DNA of 64,000 bases from Tubiluchus corallicola (Eukaryota > Priapulida > Priapulimorpha > Priapulimorphida > Tubiluchidae): assembly GCA_030141605.1 (NCBI GenBank), contig JAQGDQ010000148.1:1-64000 (forward strand), read 5' to 3'. The stretch itself is not shown here. Position 1 is the stretch's first letter. Below: more notes on the stretch, generated by a model. It worked only from the letters and a program-made list of their open reading frames with translations. It had not been told where the DNA came from and searched no databases.

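Overview
The window is AT-rich animal (metazoan) nuclear DNA. It has many short exons with GT-AG introns averaging about 0.5 kb, a LINE-type retrotransposon and several small TIR elements. I see no bacterial gene organisation. I cannot name the species; a fairly compact invertebrate genome fits best.

Layout. Positions 1-3170 hold a plus-strand non-LTR retrotransposon (RTE-like). It has an endonuclease and a reverse transcriptase reading, separated by a one-base frameshift near 1837. From 3245 to the right edge (64000) everything I can support as host coding sequence belongs to ONE minus-strand gene. I traced 88 candidate exons by splice sites, phase and reading frame. They join in frame into 4,956 codons without a stop, or 4,931 if one doubtful 25-codon exon is left out. 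Neither the protein's start nor its end is in the window. The protein is spectrin repeats throughout, about 46 of them at 100-109 residues each. An unbroken rod that long is beyond dystrophin, plakins and spectrins and points to a giant nesprin (SYNE1/MSP-300-like). Nesprins link actin to the nuclear envelope; the actin-binding CH domains would lie to the right of the window and the KASH membrane anchor to the left.

The most striking feature is a higher-order repeat. From 44660 down to 4085 the rod is built of 15 consecutive modules of 206-216 residues. Each module is two spectrin repeats and usually four exons (slots A-B-C-D). Slot A usually carries a motif of the form T-x-x-x-G-R-D-x-I. Repeat AB is nearly constant in length (106-109 residues), but its internal intron is absent in four modules and sits at residue 37 to 61, in all three phases, in the others. 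The B/C, C/D and D/A introns are always phase 0.

The introns contain three copies of one pogo-like TIR family (4546, 37867, 53361), a hAT-like element with a perfect 8-bp target duplication (21565), a small TA-flanked MITE (26716), another TIR element (29823), a 40-bp perfect hairpin (27659), a 42-bp perfect palindrome (8098), a relic exon copy (16644), a tandem duplication of an exon 5' end (36644) and a pair of related intron segments (50787, 55103). Exons are numbered 1-88 from the 5' side of the gene, so numbers fall as coordinates rise.
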